Below, piece after piece: positions 6,805-9,776 of a stretch of DNA of 9,776 nucleotides. Numbering within the stretch: position 1 is the stretch's first letter; each line of letters opens with the position of its first letter. Source of the DNA: an uncultured Bacteroidales bacterium (GTDB lineage: Bacteria > Bacteroidota > Bacteroidia > Bacteroidales > UBA932); NCBI GenBank assembly GCA_900322025.1, contig ONYJ01000008.1:1-9776 (forward strand). The letters run 5' to 3'. The position numbers and the translations under genes are program-made. The notes under the pieces were generated by a model. It saw only the letters and a list, made by a program, of their open reading frames with translations. It was not told the DNA's origin and did no database searches.

Positions 6805-7911
6805 ATGGGAGCTTCTAAGAAGAATAATACTGTTAAGAAACTTGCAGACAAACTAAGTTCACTATCGGCGGCAAATCCGCTGTCGGCCTCAAATCCCGAT
6901 GCCGATTTTTCAGACGATGAAAATGTAGAAGAACTCTTTGAACACTACAGATTTGTAGTGGATAAGGGGCAGTCTATGATGCGCTTAGACAAGTACATCA
7001 CTTCCAGAATGTTTGAAACTTCGCGCAATAGAGTGCAGATGGCCATAGAAGCCGGCTATGTCAGAGTAGGCGGAAAGGTTGCTAAATCCAACTATAAGAT
7101 AAAACCTCTGGACGAAATCTCTTTGGTGTTTCCATACGAAAAAAGAGTAAGAGAAATTGGACCGGAAAACATACCGTTAGACATAGTGCACGAAGACGAT
7201 GATGTGCTGGTGATAAATAAAGAGGCCGGTATGGTGGTCCACCCCGGACATGGGCATTTTTCAGGTACCTTGGTAAATGCAGTGGCATATCATCTGAATG
7301 GGAGAAACGGAATTCTTGTTCACAGAATAGATAAAGACACTTCCGGCATTCTTGTAGTTGCCAAAAACGAAGAGGCGCAGATGAAGCTTGCCAAACAGTT
7401 TTTTGAACATACCACAAAAAGAAAATATGTGGCAATTGTATGGGGAAATGTAGAGCAAGACAACGGTACAATTGTAGGCAATATAGCTCGCGACGAAAGC
7501 GATAGAATGCGTTTTACCGTAACAAAAGATTCCAATAAAGGGAAACATGCGGTAACCCATTTCAGAGTATTGGAACGCTTAGGCTATGTTACTGTTGTAG
7601 AGTGCAGCTTGGAAACCGGCAGAACTCATCAGATTAGAGTTCACATGAAATATCTTGGGCACCCTCTTTTCAACGACGACAGATATGGTGGCAACAAGAT
7701 ACTGCAAGGAACCATATACTCAAAGTATAAGCAGTTTATAGAAAACTGCTTTAAAATACTCCCAAGGCAGGGCCTGCATGCAAAAACACTTGGCTTCATA
7801 CATCCGACAACCGGCCGGCAAATGGATTTTGATTCTCCAATACCGGCCGACATGAATGCTCTTATCGAAAAGATGAGAAGCTATATCAAGTTACGCAACG
7901 AATTAGAATAG
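6805..7911 (+). CDS. rluD: RluD-type 23S rRNA pseudouridine synthase (RluA family)
   Basis: A 368-residue pseudouridine synthase. Residues 1-45 form a low-complexity Ser/Asn/Asp-rich extension. An S4 RNA-binding domain follows at about 57-110 (QSMMRLDKYI, SRNRVQMAIEAGYVRVGGK). The RluA-family catalytic domain runs from about 127: VLVINKEAGMVVHPGHGH, then HRIDKDTSGILVVAKN with catalytic Asp176, and later LETGRTHQIRVHMKYLGHPLFNDDRYGG. S4 plus this catalytic domain is the RluD/RluC layout; the VVHP and GRTHQIRVH elements favour RluD. E. coli RluD modifies U1911, U1915 and U1917 in helix 69 of 23S rRNA; applying that target here is inference. The start at ATG 6805 sits 8 bases after the PASTA gene stop. 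The S4 domain is preceded by ELFEHYRFVVDKGQ, a lead-in that I recall from Bacteroidetes homologues, so part of the extension may be dispensable. No clear terminator follows before the convergent gene. Confidence 0.93.
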   Translation: MGASKKNNTVKKLADKLSSLSAANPLSASNPDADFSDDENVEELFEHYRFVVDKGQSMMRLDKYITSRMFETSRNRVQMAIEAGYVRVGGKVAKSNYKIKPLDEISLVFPYEKRVREIGPENIPLDIVHEDDDVLVINKEAGMVVHPGHGHFSGTLVNAVAYHLNGRNGILVHRIDKDTSGILVVAKNEEAQMKLAKQFFEHTTKRKYVAIVWGNVEQDNGTIVGNIARDESDRMRFTVTKDSNKGKHAVTHFRVLERLGYVTVVECSLETGRTHQIRVHMKYLGHPLFNDDRYGGNKILQGTIYSKYKQFIENCFKILPRQGLHAKTLGFIHPTTGRQMDFDSPIPADMNALIEKMRSYIKLRNELE

Positions 7912-7933
7912 GTCTGCAACTACTTAAACTCTG

Positions 7934-9775
7934 TTATCTCCTTCTGCCACCTCCCTGCATACCGCCTCGCCAACCGCCACCACCTCTGGCATCGCGCATG
8001 TTAACTCCGCCAAATGAACCAAAGCGGTATGTGAGTGTAAACATTACATATCTGCCGAGTGTATTGTTGGTTACATCCTCAAAGTAGTTTTCTGAAGTGG
8101 TTCTATATGTATTTTTAGACTTGTTCAATATATCATATACTCTAACCTTGAAAGTAAACGCATTCTTTAAGAACGTTTTGGAAATTTCTCCGTTCCAAAT
8201 GGTCTGAGGTTCGCCAAAGCCTGCAGAGTATCCATTGAAGAATCTGTAATTAACATCAGATGTAACATTGAATGTCTTTAGGAATGTCCAGTTTATACTG
8301 GCAGTAAGCCTATTAGACCAAGTCTGAACATCTTCTAAACTGCTCACGCTATACCAAGCATTGCGGAAATTGGTTCCTCCCCCTACTCTTGCCTCAAAAT
8401 TGTCTATTCTGTATGTAAGGCCAAGGTTTAAGTTGATATTGAGATTTTTTGTCTCGTTTTCTACAAAATCGCCACCGGAAGCCACATAACTGATGCCATT
8501 ACCAAAACTCATTCTGGAAAATACATTCACGGTAAAATCGCTCTTTGCTATTTTGGAGTTAAAGAAGACTCCACCGGATATATTATAAATGCCTTTGTCT
8601 GCATTGATATACTTGCTGTGCTGCACTCCATCTGCAGTGTATCTCTTCTGATTGATAATGCTCTTGGTAGTATAGGAGAACTCTCCGTTAAAGCCAAGAA
8701 AACTAAAATTCTTACGATTAGATTTACGATACTCACCACCTATTCTGTGCGAGAAAGACGGATTTAGTTTGTCGTTACCTTCCTGCACATACAATGGGTT
8801 GGAATTATCCGGAATAGGGAGCAACTGATTTAAATTTGGCTGGTTGGTTCTCCCCCAGTAGTAGAGTCTGAGAAATTTTTCTTCGCTTATCCTGTAATCC
8901 AATCGTGCAGATGGCGCAAAATTGGTTACAGAGTAGGAAGTGTCTCTGCCTCTACCAACGCTTGTAGTCTTAGCCGGTGTGGCGCTAAGTCCAAACATAA
9001 AGTTATATTTCTCCTCCTGCTTTCTAAGAGCCAACTCCATTCTTTGTGTTTGGAAATCACCCATATACTGACTTGAATATTCGTCGTTCTTGATAGTATA
9101 TGTGTCGGTTACCGGATCGTAGTCGTTGGTTATCTTTGCCGTATTTGAATGATTTCGGCTAAAGCGATAAGAGCCCTGAATAAAGTAGTTCTTTCCCAAA
9201 GGTTCTGTGTAAGAAGCATTGATTCCAAACTGATTAGATCTTTGATTTTGATGATATTTCTGATTTATCTCATCTACTCTCGATATTATACCGGATGTAA
9301 AGTAGTTGGTTTCTGAGATATTAAAACCGTCTGCCGAGTTATTTGAGAAGGAATAATTTATTCTCAAAGTCATGGTTCTTCCTGGCTTCCAGAGCCTTTG
9401 ACGCCACATTGCACTACCTCCTACTTGGATTGAGTTATTATCGCCGAAAGAGGTGTTAAAACCGCGGTTTGTAGAATCGGAGCCTCTAAGGGTATAGAAG
9501 TTGTTAGTTTGGTCAAAATCTCCGTTACCGGCTCTTAGATACGGACGAATTATAAAAGAGGTTGCATCTGTAGGATTATACTCTATTTCGCTATCGAATC
9601 TATGACCATGAGCTACCGTATTCTGCTTTCCGGAAGACCAGTTGTTCTGGTTTACAGACTCTGAAAGTATAGTGGTTCTGTCTTTGGTTTCTAAAACATC
9701 CTTATTGGTAGTAGAGTAGAGATAGCTCGAATTTATCTTCAGCTTCTTGCTTGCAGATTCGTAATTAGCGTTCAT
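7934..9775 (-). CDS. Outer-membrane beta-barrel protein (TonB-dependent receptor-like), C-terminal part
   Basis: The last 613 residues of a large outer-membrane protein; the gene continues past the right edge, and the Met at its left end in this window is probably internal. The sequence alternates short amphipathic strands and Asn/Ser/Thr-rich loops throughout, as in a multi-stranded beta-barrel. Residues about 291-351 (RLDYRISEEKFLRLYYWGRT, then NQPNLNQLLPIPDNSNPLYV and GNDKLNPSFSH) match the conserved middle of the Bacteroidota outer membrane protein beta-barrel family (Pfam OMP_b-brl_3), related to TonB-dependent receptors. The expected N-terminal signal peptide, carboxypeptidase-like domain and plug lie outside the window. 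A terminal beta-signal FTLTYRF at 579-585 should direct assembly by the BAM machinery; a 28-residue Gly/Arg-rich tail follows. The substrate cannot be told. No SusD-like lipoprotein gene lies downstream of it; the gene converges on rluD with 22 bases between stops. Confidence 0.85.
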   Translation of the reverse strand: MNANYESASKKLKINSSYLYSTTNKDVLETKDRTTILSESVNQNNWSSGKQNTVAHGHRFDSEIEYNPTDATSFIIRPYLRAGNGDFDQTNNFYTLRGSDSTNRGFNTSFGDNNSIQVGGSAMWRQRLWKPGRTMTLRINYSFSNNSADGFNISETNYFTSGIISRVDEINQKYHQNQRSNQFGINASYTEPLGKNYFIQGSYRFSRNHSNTAKITNDYDPVTDTYTIKNDEYSSQYMGDFQTQRMELALRKQEEKYNFMFGLSATPAKTTSVGRGRDTSYSVTNFAPSARLDYRISEEKFLRLYYWGRTNQPNLNQLLPIPDNSNPLYVQEGNDKLNPSFSHRIGGEYRKSNRKNFSFLGFNGEFSYTTKSIINQKRYTADGVQHSKYINADKGIYNISGGVFFNSKIAKSDFTVNVFSRMSFGNGISYVASGGDFVENETKNLNINLNLGLTYRIDNFEARVGGGTNFRNAWYSVSSLEDVQTWSNRLTASINWTFLKTFNVTSDVNYRFFNGYSAGFGEPQTIWNGEISKTFLKNAFTFKVRVYDILNKSKNTYRTTSENYFEDVTNNTLGRYVMFTLTYRFGSFGGVNMRDARGGGGWRGGMQGGGRRR

Positions 9776-9776
9776 A

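Noticed and set aside
7912..7933. Bidirectional terminator between the convergent rluD and outer-membrane protein genes
   Set aside because: The gap is only 22 bases and I see no stable inverted repeat or flanking T-tract in it.
1..9776. Mobile element, CRISPR array, toxin-antitoxin or defence system
   Set aside because: No transposase, integrase, spaced direct repeats, or recognised defence domain is visible; nearly all the sequence is covered by identified housekeeping and envelope genes.

Overview
The window looks like chromosome of a Bacteroidota bacterium, most likely of the order Bacteroidales. Four things point that way: the moderately AT-rich composition, a good match to the Bacteroidota promoter pattern TTTG-N19-TAnnTTTG upstream of the L34 gene, the tail of a Bacteroides-like tryptophanyl-tRNA synthetase, and a large outer-membrane beta-barrel protein of the kind Bacteroidota encode in many copies. 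Gene starts have no strong Shine-Dalgarno sequences, which also fits.

Layout on the + strand. Positions 2-214 hold the C-terminal end of trpS. A short gap leads to a secreted TlpA/thioredoxin-like protein (251-757). A 128-base gap follows. Then comes a tightly packed run: a QueD/6-pyruvoyltetrahydropterin synthase family enzyme (886-1329), DNA polymerase I (1342-4131), an ECF-type sigma factor (4103-4804) and rsmG (4782-5462). The sigma factor overlaps its neighbours on both sides, so these genes are probably co-transcribed and translationally coupled. The L34 gene rpmH (5549-5701) stands alone, with its own clear promoter and a strong intrinsic terminator. A second two-gene unit follows: a membrane-anchored protein with three PASTA domains (5828-6796) and an RluD-type pseudouridine synthase (6805-7911).

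On the - strand, positions 7934-9775 hold the C-terminal 613 residues of an outer-membrane beta-barrel protein. Its N-terminal part lies beyond the right edge. It converges on rluD with only 22 bases between the two stop codons.

Taken together, this is largely housekeeping DNA: tRNA charging, replication and repair, rRNA modification (RsmG for 16S, an RluD-type enzyme for 23S), a ribosomal protein, and envelope proteins. I see no mobile element, CRISPR array, tRNA or rRNA gene, and no clear novel system. The points most worth a second look are the apparent loss of all the proofreading residues in PolA, the sigma factor wedged between polA and rsmG with an A10 run next to a TAA-ATG junction, the kinase-less PASTA protein paired with rluD, and the Gly/Arg-rich tail beyond the beta-signal of the outer-membrane protein.
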